DNA from: CAVTSA01 sp963737225
GTDB taxonomy: Bacteria; Chloroflexota; Dormibacteria; Dormibacterales; Dormibacteraceae
Assembly: GCA_963737225.1 (NCBI GenBank)
Contig: CAVTSA010000015.1
Location: 117,206-181,205 of the forward strand
DNA length: 64,000 nucleotides
Direction of reading: 5' to 3'
Below the pieces are notes generated by a model. It was given only the letters and a program-made list of their open reading frames with translations, was not told the origin of the DNA and did not search any database. Position 1 is the first letter of the stretch, and each line of letters starts with the position of its first letter. Made by a program: the position numbers and the translations under genes. Positions 34,367 to 42,403 of the stretch are shown piece by piece.

Positions 34367-34720
34367 ATGCTGAGCCCTGAGGATCTGAATCACTTTCGCG
34401 ACCGATTGCTGACTGAGCGAGGCGAGATCGCCGGCCGGATCCCCGGGAGTGACCGAGAGGTCGAGCAGACGATCCGTACCGAGGATGGAGTCGGCGACCT
34501 CGGCGACGAGTCGGTACTGATCTACGACCGGGAGGAGGCGCTCGACGACGTCGAGAGTGACCGCGCTGCCATCCGCCGCATCGACCACGCGCTGGACCGG
34601 ATCGCCGCCGGCACCTACGGCGTGAGCGAGATCTCCGGTCTGCCGATCCCCCGTGAACGCCTGGAGGCCGTCCCCTACGCGACCACGCTGACGAACGAGC
34701 CCGAGCCTACGGACGGCTGA
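34367..34720 (+). CDS. DksA/TraR-like protein without zinc cysteines
   Basis: 117 residues. The N-terminal coiled coil (LNHFRDRLLTERGEIAGRI), the acidic GDESV, the second helix (RIDHALDRIAAGTYG) and the end IPRERLEAVPYA follow the DksA/TraR layout. The four zinc-binding Cys are absent: positions 87 and 90 are Ser (YGVSEISG) and the two distal ones near 108 and 111 are also non-Cys. It may bind the RNA polymerase secondary channel without zinc, as cysteine-poor relatives do. Confidence 0.75.
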   Translation: MLSPEDLNHFRDRLLTERGEIAGRIPGSDREVEQTIRTEDGVGDLGDESVLIYDREEALDDVESDRAAIRRIDHALDRIAAGTYGVSEISGLPIPRERLEAVPYATTLTNEPEPTDG

Positions 34721-34746
34721 GCGAGGAACCGCGCCGCGTGGCGGGG

Positions 34747-34948
34747 ATGAGGTTTCGGGTCCGGCGCCTGGCCGGCAACCCGATCCTCCACCGGGATGCC
34801 ACGCCCTGGGTGGGACGGAACACCAACGGTCCGTCGATGATCGCGGCGCCGCGTTGGGTCGAGGAACCCTTGGCGGCCCCACCCGCTGTATCCGGTCGCG
34901 GGCGAGTCCGGCATCGGGGTCGCCGAGATCGACATCGAGCCCGACTGA
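34747..34948 (+). pseudogene. Remnant of a glycosidase-like gene with internal deletion
   Basis: The 5' part (ATG 34747) encodes RRLAGNPILHRDATPW and NTNGPSMIAAPRWVEEPL, the N-terminus of a beta-propeller glycosidase-like family of about 330 residues. Shortly after 34870, in another frame, the sequence reads PHPLYPVAGESGIGVAEIDI to a stop at 34946-34948, which matches that family's last residues. Everything between, roughly 270 residues, is missing. I recognise the family from memory only; the two-ended match makes a deletion relic likely. Confidence 0.5.
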
Positions 34949-34990
34949 TCGCTCGGGGCACGCAGCCTGGGGCGTCGGCGCGGCGGTCCG

Positions 34991-35518
34991 TCAGCCCCGC
35001 GAAGGGTAGACCCCCCGGAGGCAGATGATGAAGCTCACCGCCAGGTAGGGAGGCAGGTTATTGTGCGGCGAGCCCGAACCAACCGTGCCAAAGGCGGCCG
35101 ACGCCATCGGGACCAGGCCGGTGGTCGCGTCGGAATAGAGGCTCCCGCTCGGGTCCACCGCGCTCGCCCACAGGTTGCCCACCGGGCTCGGGCTGGAGGC
35201 GGCGGCGGTGGTGCCGATCGCGTCGTGCGTATGGGATGGCAGCTGTCCCTGGCTCAGGCGCACGGTCGCCTCGCCGCCGGTCTCCCCGATCGAGCGGGGC
35301 GTGAGATCGCCTCCCGACCCCTGGTCCATGGGGGTCGCCCCTTGCAGGTTGGGGAGTCCGAAGGTGGTGGTCCCGTTGCCGCCGTAGAAGGTCCCGAGGA
35401 GGGAGAAGAGTGCCGTGTTCTGACTGATCGGGAGTAGCTGTCCGTCGCAGAAGGCCCAGCCGTAGGGGACGAAGTTGCCGGCGAACATCCTGATCTCACC
35501 GAGGTAGGGGTTTGCCAT
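34991..35518 (-). CDS. Phage tail collar/MdpB-like protein, copy 3
   Basis: 175 residues. The N-terminus GEIRMFAGNFVPYGWAFCDG followed by QLLPISQNTALFSLLGTFYG and FGLPNLQGATP is the tail-collar domain; the C-terminus is PPYLAVSFIICLRGVYP. Related proteins form trimeric fibre tips in phages and are also found as chromosomal, microcystin-dependent-protein-like genes. It is the last of three tandem paralogues on this strand. Confidence 0.9.
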   Translation of the reverse strand: MANPYLGEIRMFAGNFVPYGWAFCDGQLLPISQNTALFSLLGTFYGGNGTTTFGLPNLQGATPMDQGSGGDLTPRSIGETGGEATVRLSQGQLPSHTHDAIGTTAAASSPSPVGNLWASAVDPSGSLYSDATTGLVPMASAAFGTVGSGSPHNNLPPYLAVSFIICLRGVYPSRG

Positions 35519-35527
35519 CGAAACCTC

Positions 35528-36025
35528 TCAGTTCTGGCTGGGGAAGATGCCGACCAAAGCGATCATGAAGTTCAGGACCAGGTACGGAGGCAGGTTGGGG
35601 TGAGGCTCGTCGCCTCCCGCGGGAGCGCATCCGCCACTGTTCATCGCGGAGTCCGGCGTGCCGGTCGAGTACGCGGACTGAGTCTGGGCCCAGAGATTCC
35701 CGCCGGGACCGGGCTGGTCCGGAGCGAGGGGTGCGCCCGTCGTCCCGTGCCCATGGCCCGCCATCTCGGCGCCGATCAGGGTGTGCGTTTCCTCGCCGCC
35801 GCTGAAGCCAACGGGGGCCGCCGAGGTTCGATGGAGGGGGATCCGGCCGCGGAAGTCGGGCAGCGCAAAGGTGGTCTTGCCGTCGCCCCCGTAGGTGGCT
35901 CCGATGACCGAGAACAGGGCCTGGTTCTGCGAGATGGGCAGAAGCTGGCCGTTGCAGAGCGCCCATCCGCGGGGAGCGAACGACCAGGGCACGACTTTGA
36001 TCTCACCGATGAAGGGATCGGACAT
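35528..36025 (-). CDS. Phage tail collar/MdpB-like protein, copy 2
   Basis: 165 residues with GEIKVVPWSFAPRGWALCNG, FALPDFRGRIP and the end PPYLVLNFMIALVGIFPSQN. The two ends are well conserved with its neighbours while the central 60 residues, rich in Gly, Pro and Ser, differ. It ends 9 bp before the next copy, so the three are co-transcribed. Confidence 0.9.
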   Translation of the reverse strand: MSDPFIGEIKVVPWSFAPRGWALCNGQLLPISQNQALFSVIGATYGGDGKTTFALPDFRGRIPLHRTSAAPVGFSGGEETHTLIGAEMAGHGHGTTGAPLAPDQPGPGGNLWAQTQSAYSTGTPDSAMNSGGCAPAGGDEPHPNLPPYLVLNFMIALVGIFPSQN

Positions 36026-36042
36026 GGCGGGCGCTCCCTGCG

Positions 36043-36546
36043 CTAGGACCGGGATGGGTACACGCCGTCGAGCGCGATGATGAAGGTCACCACCTGGAAC
36101 GGCGAAAGGTTGTCATGCGGCTGACCACTCCCGGTGGCCTGCACCGCGCCGGCGTTCATGGGCGAGTCGGCGCTCCCGGTGCCGTAGTACGAGCCTCCGC
36201 CCGCGGCCCAGACCGCGCTTTGTGGGCTGCTGGTGTTGCCGGGGCTCGAGACCGCGGCGGGTGGATGCTGGTGCGTCGGCAGCTGACCGGTGGTGAGCTC
36301 CACGGACTCGTCGCCCGCGGCCTCACCCAACGGGAACTCAGACCCGGCGTGCATCGGCAGCCGGCCGCGCAGGTCAGGGAGTGCGAAGGTGTTGATCCCG
36401 TCACCCCCGAACGTCGTCCCGATCAGGGTGTACAGCGCCTGGTTCTCTGAGATCGGGAGGAGGCGGCCGTCACAGAATGCCCAGCCGAACGGGGCGTAGT
36501 TACCTCCGAAGATCCGGATCTCGCCGACGAACGCAGTGGACATCAC
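36043..36546 (-). CDS. Phage tail collar/MdpB-like protein, copy 1
   Basis: 167 residues, starting MSTAFVGEIRIFGGNYAPFG and ending with VVTFIIALDGVYPSRS; middle FALPDLRGRLPMHAG. The first of three tandem paralogues. No capsid, terminase, baseplate or integrase gene is nearby, so this is a chromosomal locus rather than a prophage. Confidence 0.9.
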   Translation of the reverse strand: MMSTAFVGEIRIFGGNYAPFGWAFCDGRLLPISENQALYTLIGTTFGGDGINTFALPDLRGRLPMHAGSEFPLGEAAGDESVELTTGQLPTHQHPPAAVSSPGNTSSPQSAVWAAGGGSYYGTGSADSPMNAGAVQATGSGQPHDNLSPFQVVTFIIALDGVYPSRS

Positions 36547-36588
36547 CCACCCTCCGCAACCGCAGCCTTTGCCGGTACCGTAGCGCGG

Positions 36589-37116
36589 TCACGGCGGGAA
36601 TTTTGTCCCACGCTCCATGAGCGCGTAGATCCCGGACTGACCCACCTGTGAGAAGCCGAGCCTTCGATAGAGCCGGACAGCGGGGTTCGAAAGGGCCACG
36701 TGAAGACGAACCACAGTCCCCCTGCGCGCCGCGCCCGCCAGCACCTGGCCCAGCAACCGCGACCCGATCCCCCTCCCGCGGAAGTCAGGCACCAGCGCGA
36801 TGTCGACGACGAACACCTCGTCGCGGCTGCACGCCAGCAGCAGGCGCCCCGCGGCCGTTTCCCCGACGCAGACGATGTTGTCCTGGGCGCCGGGGAAGCG
36901 GGCCTGGTACTCCCTCTGGCGCGCCCGCCACTGCAGCTCGAGGAACGTCTCACGCTGCTCGAGCGGAAGGAGCGAGAGCTCCTCCTGGCGCGTGGACGCG
37001 TACAGAGCACGCAGAAAGGCGGCATCGCCCGGCTGCGCCGGCCGGAGCGTGGGAGCACGCGGCTCCGCCGCGCCCGGGCGAGGTGCACCCTGCGATGACG
37101 TAGGTTTTTCCTCCAT
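36589..37116 (-). CDS. GNAT N-acetyltransferase at the collar locus
   Basis: 175 residues. VVDIALVPDFRGRGIGSRLL is the acetyl-CoA pyrophosphate loop (R/Q-x-x-G-x-G/A), and VALSNPAVRLYRRLGF the following strand and helix. It lies 42 bp upstream of the first collar gene on the same strand and probably in the same transcript, suggesting it acetylates a component of the tail-like structure or was recruited with it. Its ATG overlaps the ATG of the divergent DUF6916 gene. Confidence 0.8.
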   Translation of the reverse strand: MEEKPTSSQGAPRPGAAEPRAPTLRPAQPGDAAFLRALYASTRQEELSLLPLEQRETFLELQWRARQREYQARFPGAQDNIVCVGETAAGRLLLACSRDEVFVVDIALVPDFRGRGIGSRLLGQVLAGAARRGTVVRLHVALSNPAVRLYRRLGFSQVGQSGIYALMERGTKFPP

Positions 37117-37413
37117 GCGAGACCTGTCCACACTCACCGCGGACCAGTTCGAAGCGCACCGCGGTACCGCCTTCAGTGTGGAGGCCGAGACGCGAGAGAT
37201 GGTCTTGCAGCTCGAGGGCGTCGAGCGACGCGCGGGCGTGCCGCAGGCAAGGGCCGCCTTCTCGGTGTTCTGGTTGGGCCCCGCGGGCAGGGCCTGTCCT
37301 GGGTCAGGGGATCCGTGCGCTGCGCCATCCGGAGCTGGGCGGAGATGGACCTGTTCCTGGTTCCCGTCGAAATGGTCGGGGGCCGCGTCCGCTATCAGGC
37401 CGTCTTCGCGTAG
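37115..37413 (+). pseudogene. DUF6916-family protein, two frameshifts
   Basis: ATG 37115 begins DLSTLTADQFEAHRGTAFSV and reads to FSVFWLGPAG (about 37285). Sense then continues in a second frame as GQGIRALRHPELG (about 37305-37345) and in a third as EMDLFLVPVEMVGGRVRYQA to TAG 37411-37413. Joined, the ~98 residues match the DUF6916 proteins that accompany tail-collar genes. Two single-base indels are required. The ATG shares bases with the divergent GNAT start (CATG, 37114-37117). Confidence 0.55.
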
Positions 37414-37804
37414 GCGAGATCGTCGGATGTGGCCGGCGGGGATTCGGGCCGCCCATCCCCATGCCGGACGCGTCGCCGCCATCCCCGCACCGGACGCGGG
37501 GTCGACCAGGCCGCCTACCCCCGCGCGAACGCGACGGGGCTCTCCCCGTTGCCTGGCGAGGGCATGTGGGATACCTGCGCGTGGACGCCGGCGCCGGATT
37601 CGTGCCACCCTGTGCTGGCCTGGATCGATTGCACCCTGGAGAGGAGCACCCGACCGGCGATCACACGATCGGGTCTGCCGTGTGTTGCACCTGGCCGCGC
37701 ACCACGGTTCGCCACTCCTCTCGTTCCAAAGCCGGTTCCGCCGCATCCAGGAGATACCGGTGTATTCCGCGGGAGAGCTCATGCCGTGGCCGATGTGAAA
37801 GCGA
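37414..37804 (+). other. Region with coding-like stretch but no complete gene
   Basis: From about 37680 a frame reads VCRVLHLAAHHGSPLL, FQSRFRRIQEIPVYSAGELM and ends at TGA 37796-37798 with codon use typical of genes here. Upstream the sense frame is lost. It may be the 3' end of a decayed or frameshifted gene; I do not recognise the family. Confidence 0.3.
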
Positions 37805-39508
37805 ATGAGGAAGCCGTGGGCCGTGACGTCGGCCTATCGAACGGCTCGGGACGAGCTGCTGTCGCTCCGCGAGGACTACGCGGGTGCCGTGGCGGGGTTC
37901 GAGTGGCCGGCGATCCGAGGGCGCTTCAACTGGGCGTTCGACTGGTTCGAGACGTTCGCTCGCCAGAACCCCAAGCCGGGACTGATCGTGGTCGAAGAGG
38001 ACGGCTCATCGCTCACCCGATCCTTCGGCGAACTCTCCCTCGCCTCCAACCGGCTTGCCCGATGGCTCGCCAGACAGGGCGTGGCGAAGGGGGATCACGT
38101 CATCCTCATGCTCGGCAACCAGGTCGAGCTCTGGGAGTCCATGCTGGCGTTGATCAAGCTCGGTGCGGTGACCATGCCGACCACCACCGCCCTTGGCTCA
38201 GGTGACCTGGCCGACCGTGTCCGACGGGGCGCGGCACGGCACGTTATCTGCAACGCCGCGGACGCGCCCAAGTTCGACGCGGTCCCGGGAAGGTACACCC
38301 GGCTCAGCGTGGGGCCGGTCGAGGGCTGGCAGGATCTACGGGAGGCTTCCGCTGAGGACGAGGCGCCGACCGAGCATCCAGGCACCGTGGCCGGCGACCC
38401 GCTGCTGCTCTACTTCACCTCCGGCACGACTTCACTGCCCAAGCTCGTCGAGCACACCCAGGTCTCGTACCCGGTGGGCCACCTGGTCACGATGTACGTG
38501 ATCGGCCTGCAACCCGGTGACGTCCACCTGAACATCTCCTCCCCAGGCTGGGCCAAGCACGCGTGGTCTTGCTTCTTCGCTCCCTGGATCGCGGAGGCCA
38601 CCGTCCTCATCTACAACTACCGCCGGTTCGACGCAGTCGCCCTGCTGGCCCAGCTGGCCCGCGAGGACGTCACCACCTTTTGCGCGCCTCCCACCGTCTG
38701 GCGGATGTTGATCAACGCCGATCTGGGAGCGAAGCCGCCCGGGCTGCGGGAGGTCCTCTCCGCGGGCGAGCCGCTGAACCCCGAGGTCATCGAGCAGATC
38801 CGCGCCGCCTGGGGGGTGACGGTTCGTGACTTCTTCGGACAGACGGAGACCACCGCGCAGGTCGGCAACACGCCTGGCTCGCCGGTAAAGCCCGGGTCGA
38901 TGGGCCGGCCGCTGCCGGGGATGCCGGTGGCCGTGGTGGATCCGATCACGGGTGAGCGGGTCGGTGCGGGCGGGGAGGGCGAGATCTGCCTCGATCTTTC
39001 CGAACACCCGCTGGCGCTGATGACGGAGTACAAGGACGACTCCGCCCGGACCGCCGACGCCATGAGTGGGGGCTTCTATCACACCGGCGACGTCGCCCGG
39101 CTCGACGCCGACGGCTACATCACCTACATCGGGCGCACTGACGACGTCTTCAAGGCCAGCGACTACAAGATCAGCCCTTTCGAGCTCGAGTCGGTGCTCA
39201 TCGAGCATCCCGCGGTGGCCGAAGCGGCGGTGGTTCCGGCGCCGGATCCGATCCGGCTCGCGGTGCCCAAGGCCTATGTAGCGCTGGCGCCCGGCTATCA
39301 ACCGAGCAAGGAGACCGCGCTGGACATCCTGCGCTTCGCGCGAGAGCGCCTGGCACCCTACCAGCGAGTCCGGCGCGTCGAGTTCTACCCGCTCCCGAAG
39401 ACGATTTCCGGGAAGATTCGCCGGGTCGAGCTGCGAGCGCGGGAGGAAGACCTCGCGGGCGGGACAGCCGTTCCCGAGGAGTGGCGGGACGACCAGTTGC
39501 CGGGGTGA
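37805..39508 (+). CDS. AMP-forming acyl-CoA ligase (medium-chain/ACSM-like)
   Basis: 567 residues. The phosphate loop is LLLYFTSGTTSLPKLVEHTQ, followed by FGQTETTAQVGN (A5), GFYHTGDVARLDADGYITYI (A7), GRTDDVFKASDYKISPFELE (A8) and the catalytic Lys in PKTISGKIRRVEL (A10). This is the ANL superfamily; the N-terminal FNWAFDWFETFARQNPKPGL is typical of medium-chain acyl-CoA synthetases. It activates a carboxylic acid to its CoA thioester. It stands alone, 962 bp before the lipid-oxidation-like operon on the same strand. Confidence 0.92.
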   Translation: MRKPWAVTSAYRTARDELLSLREDYAGAVAGFEWPAIRGRFNWAFDWFETFARQNPKPGLIVVEEDGSSLTRSFGELSLASNRLARWLARQGVAKGDHVILMLGNQVELWESMLALIKLGAVTMPTTTALGSGDLADRVRRGAARHVICNAADAPKFDAVPGRYTRLSVGPVEGWQDLREASAEDEAPTEHPGTVAGDPLLLYFTSGTTSLPKLVEHTQVSYPVGHLVTMYVIGLQPGDVHLNISSPGWAKHAWSCFFAPWIAEATVLIYNYRRFDAVALLAQLAREDVTTFCAPPTVWRMLINADLGAKPPGLREVLSAGEPLNPEVIEQIRAAWGVTVRDFFGQTETTAQVGNTPGSPVKPGSMGRPLPGMPVAVVDPITGERVGAGGEGEICLDLSEHPLALMTEYKDDSARTADAMSGGFYHTGDVARLDADGYITYIGRTDDVFKASDYKISPFELESVLIEHPAVAEAAVVPAPDPIRLAVPKAYVALAPGYQPSKETALDILRFARERLAPYQRVRRVEFYPLPKTISGKIRRVELRAREEDLAGGTAVPEEWRDDQLPG

Positions 39509-39621
39509 GCGGCGACAGCCGGCGGCCGGCAGCCCACGGCTCCGATCGACACGTTGGTGCACAGGCGCCCGCCCAACGGTGTCACGGCGTCTGGTGAGGA
39601 GACGCCCCTCGACGAAGGACA

Positions 39622-39627
39622 CATAAT
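39622..39627 (+). promoter_or_regulatory. -10 box of the small membrane protein gene
   Basis: CATAAT, five of six bases of the consensus, lies 12 bases before ATG 39640 in a short AT-rich patch. Confidence 0.4.
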
Positions 39628-39639
39628 AAACGGGAAACG

Positions 39640-39807
39640 ATGGCAAAACGACTAGTTCTCGTGCCTTACGCGCTCGCTATGGTAGCGATCATAATCGGCG
39701 TGGACCTTCTGTTCTTCGAGCATCACGTCTGGGAGCGATTGATAGTAAACGTCGGGATCGTTCTGGTGTTCGTGGCGTTCTATTGGGCGGTCCTGAGGCG
39801 CCTGTAA
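39640..39807 (+). CDS. Small two-helix membrane protein (55 aa)
   Basis: ATG 39640 to TAA 39805. Two hydrophobic helices, LVLVPYALAMVAIIIGVDLL and LIVNVGIVLVFVAFYWAVL, are joined by a short loop (FFEHHVWER) and flanked by Lys/Arg residues, a helical hairpin with both ends probably cytosolic. The gene is less GC-rich than its neighbours and uses ATA codons, unlike them. Similar small proteins occur in other bacteria without known function. No strong ribosome-binding site. Confidence 0.65.
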   Translation: MAKRLVLVPYALAMVAIIIGVDLLFFEHHVWERLIVNVGIVLVFVAFYWAVLRRL

Positions 39808-40469
39808 GCGCTGCATTCGTTCTCTCCCGATGTGCATGCGGTGCTGCGCCACGGTGCACGCTTGAATCAGCCGCTGTCCTCCTCGCCTCGGTAGTAAGGG
39901 CATCCTGCGCTTTAGGTGGGGAAGCATTCCCACCTCGTTCGCTCGGCGTCGTGCTGGGTACAGCCCGAAACGCCGGCAACAGGTGGGAAGCCGGGCTGCC
40001 GCGGCACGGATGTGATCACTGAATCCGTCCTCTTGTCGAAGTTGCAGGCAACCTCGTTACCGGATCAAAGGCCGCCGGCGTGTGGGCAGCTACAAACGCT
40101 GTGGAGGCGGCTCATCCGCGTTCCGGCTTCGACGCTCGGTGCGGCCTCACGAGTGACCACAACGCGGCCGGCGTCGCAGGTCGGTTCGACATGAGCGGCG
40201 GCGTGGTTCGCCGGCCCCACGCGTCGGGTGCCCACCTCGACGAGGGGGCAAGGGACCGTCGAAGCGTCTCACGGCCAGGTCGGCAAGAGGTTTCCGCACC
40301 CCTTTTGAGTGCGGAGCGGGGATACGGAGCGGTCGACGTTGAACCTCGTGGGGGCGGGCTGGCGGGCCACCCCTAGGCGAAAATCAGGGAATACCCCGAT
40401 GCCGGGACCGGACCGGCAGCGCCACGCTTCTCGAATGCGCAGAGCGCGGCTGGTGGTTCTGTCGAACTC
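39808..40469. other. Long intergenic region with two hairpins
   Basis: No gene recognised in 660 bases. Two structures stand out: AGGTGGGGA-AGCA-TTCCCACCT (39914-39935) and TCCGCAC-n9-GTGCGGA (40293-40315). Either could be a terminator or part of an untranslated RNA; neither has a T-run. The end should contain the promoter of the operon starting at 40470. Confidence 0.4.
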
Positions 40470-41507
40470 ATGAGCCAGATCGAGGTCGAGGAGCGAGTGG
40501 TCCCCTTCACCGCCGGGGACGGATTCCAGTGCAGTCTGTGCCATGTCAGCCGTCGCTCCGGGGCGACCCGCGGCCCGGTGCTGCTGGTCCACGGAGCAGG
40601 AGTCAGCTCCGGGGTATTCAGGGCGCCGGTGCCGACCACGCTGGTCGACGTCCTGGTCGAGCGCGGCTACGACGTCTGGCTTGAGGACTGGCGCGCCAGC
40701 ATTCTGCTGGAGCCCAACACCTGGAATCTCGACCGAGCCGCGGTCTTCGACCATCCAGCCGCGGTGCGTGTGGTGCTGGCCGAGACGGGCGCCACGACCC
40801 TGAAGGCGGTCGTTCACTGCCAGGGCTCGTGCAGCTTCACGATGGCTGCGGCGGCTGGTCTGCTGCCGCAGGTGACGACGATCGTCTCCAACGCGGTCAG
40901 CCTGCACCCGGTGGTGCCAAGGCTGTCTCGTCTGAAGAACCGCTTCTTCATCCCCCTGGCGGACCACGTGCTGCGCTACATGGACCCGAGCTGGGGCTTT
41001 CACGCGCCCCAATTGATCCCGCGCACCCTGGCGGGCGTGGCATGGCTGGCTCATCACGAGTGCGGCAGCATGACCTGCCGGATGGTGAGCTTCACGTACG
41101 GCAGCGGTCGCCCCGCCCTGTGGCTGCACGAGAACCTGAACCCCGAGACGCACGGTGCGTGGCTGGACAGCAACTTCCGCAAGGTACCGCTCAGCTTCTT
41201 CGCTCAAATGCACCGGTGCGTCGAGGTGGGGCATCTGGTGAGCGTGGAAAGGTATCCGGAGCTGCCGGCCGCCTTCGGTGTGGAACCTCCTCAGACCGAC
41301 GCCCGCTTCGCGCTGTTCGCGGGGCGCCACAACCTGTGCTTCCTGCCCGAGAGCCAGGTTCAGACTCACCGGTACCTGGAGCGCCACGCCGCCGGCCGGC
41401 ATACGCTCCACGTGCTGCCGGGCTACAGCCACCTGGACGTTTTCATGGGGGTCCGGGCGGCGGACGAGGTGTTCCCCCTGATCATCGACGAGCTGGAGAA
41501 GGACTGA
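40470..41507 (+). CDS. Alpha/beta hydrolase with cysteine nucleophile
   Basis: 345 residues. LLVHGAGVSSGVFRAP gives the oxyanion His-Gly (41-42), VVHCQGSC (114-121) the nucleophile elbow with Cys117 where lipases have Ser, and PGYSHLDVFMG the catalytic His. A Cys at this place is typical of PHA synthases and of the hydrolase domain attached to some cholesterol-oxidase-like GMC proteins. Likely acts on a lipid thioester or ester. First gene of a nine-gene operon ending at 49497. Confidence 0.8.
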   Translation: MSQIEVEERVVPFTAGDGFQCSLCHVSRRSGATRGPVLLVHGAGVSSGVFRAPVPTTLVDVLVERGYDVWLEDWRASILLEPNTWNLDRAAVFDHPAAVRVVLAETGATTLKAVVHCQGSCSFTMAAAAGLLPQVTTIVSNAVSLHPVVPRLSRLKNRFFIPLADHVLRYMDPSWGFHAPQLIPRTLAGVAWLAHHECGSMTCRMVSFTYGSGRPALWLHENLNPETHGAWLDSNFRKVPLSFFAQMHRCVEVGHLVSVERYPELPAAFGVEPPQTDARFALFAGRHNLCFLPESQVQTHRYLERHAAGRHTLHVLPGYSHLDVFMGVRAADEVFPLIIDELEKD

Positions 41508-41509
41508 CG

Positions 41510-42403
41510 ATGCTCGGCTTTCCACGGCGTCTCCGACAGGAACGGGGCCGCCACGCCCTGGTTGACGGCATTCCCTTCGCGATGCCGGTCAGCGCCCACC
41601 GCACTCCGGCTCTGATCGCGGGCTTCCCGATCGACGCCGCCCGGGCCGAGGCCCTGCTGCCCCCGGGCGTCCAGCCACTTCGGCTCTGGCGGCGAGGGCT
41701 GCTGATGGTCACGGTGGTCGACTACCGGGAGACGGTGATCGGCCGCTACATCGAGTTCAGCGTGGCGATCGCCTGCACCCGTGGCGACCGGCCGGCGCCA
41801 CCGCTGGTGCCGCTGCTGCTACAGGGTCCCTTCGGGTTCGGGCAGTACGTGTACGACCTGCCGGTCAGCACGGAGATCTCGGTCAAGGGCGGGAAAGGAA
41901 TCTGGGGCATGCCGAAGCACCGCGAAAGCCTCGACTTCCTGATCAGCGGGCAGGTCGTTTCGAGCCAGTACGACCTGGACGGCGAGCTGGCTGTGCGGAT
42001 CGACATCCAACGACCACATGCCAGGTGGCTCCCCTTGCGCTCGAGCGCGGTCAACTACTGCGAGTTCCGGGGGATGCTCTTCAAGTCGGTCATCGGCTTC
42101 CAGGGTTGGGGCGGAGTGACCCTCTTCCGGCCCGGCGCGGCGACGCTTCAGCTCGGCGACCAGGCGCGGATCCGCCCGCTCAAGCAGCTGGACATCGCCC
42201 CCGACCCGGTCTTCGTCGGCTTCTTCCCCGATGTCACCGGCCTGCTCGACGACCACGTGGAGAGCTGGTTCCTGAACTACGAGGAGCCCCCCGCCGTAGC
42301 GCCGGAGGGGTTGGAGAGTGTGGTCGGGCTGGGCCTGTCCGAGGAGTGGCCCCCGCCGCCTCACCGCGATCCCGTCCCGGGCGTCGGAGTGCGGCTCCGT
42401 TGA
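41510..42403 (+). CDS. Acetoacetate-decarboxylase-family protein
   Basis: 297 residues from ATG 41510, 2 bases after the preceding stop. VVDYRETVIGRYIEFSVAIA, STEISVKGGKGIWGMPKHRE and the final beta-cone strands match the acetoacetate decarboxylase superfamily; the Lys in GMPK lies in the Schiff-base region. Members decarboxylate or cyclise beta-keto acids and related compounds. The gene is embedded in the lipid/sterol-oxidation-like operon. Confidence 0.8.
   Translation: MLGFPRRLRQERGRHALVDGIPFAMPVSAHRTPALIAGFPIDAARAEALLPPGVQPLRLWRRGLLMVTVVDYRETVIGRYIEFSVAIACTRGDRPAPPLVPLLLQGPFGFGQYVYDLPVSTEISVKGGKGIWGMPKHRESLDFLISGQVVSSQYDLDGELAVRIDIQRPHARWLPLRSSAVNYCEFRGMLFKSVIGFQGWGGVTLFRPGAATLQLGDQARIRPLKQLDIAPDPVFVGFFPDVTGLLDDHVESWFLNYEEPPAVAPEGLESVVGLGLSEEWPPPPHRDPVPGVGVRLR

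Noticed and set aside
34991..36546. Prophage
   Set aside because: Only collar-type genes are present; no terminase, portal, capsid, tape measure, lysis or integrase genes flank them.
39914..40315. Structured non-coding RNA gene
   Set aside because: Two separate hairpins were seen but nothing resembling a known RNA family, promoter-terminator pair or conserved core.
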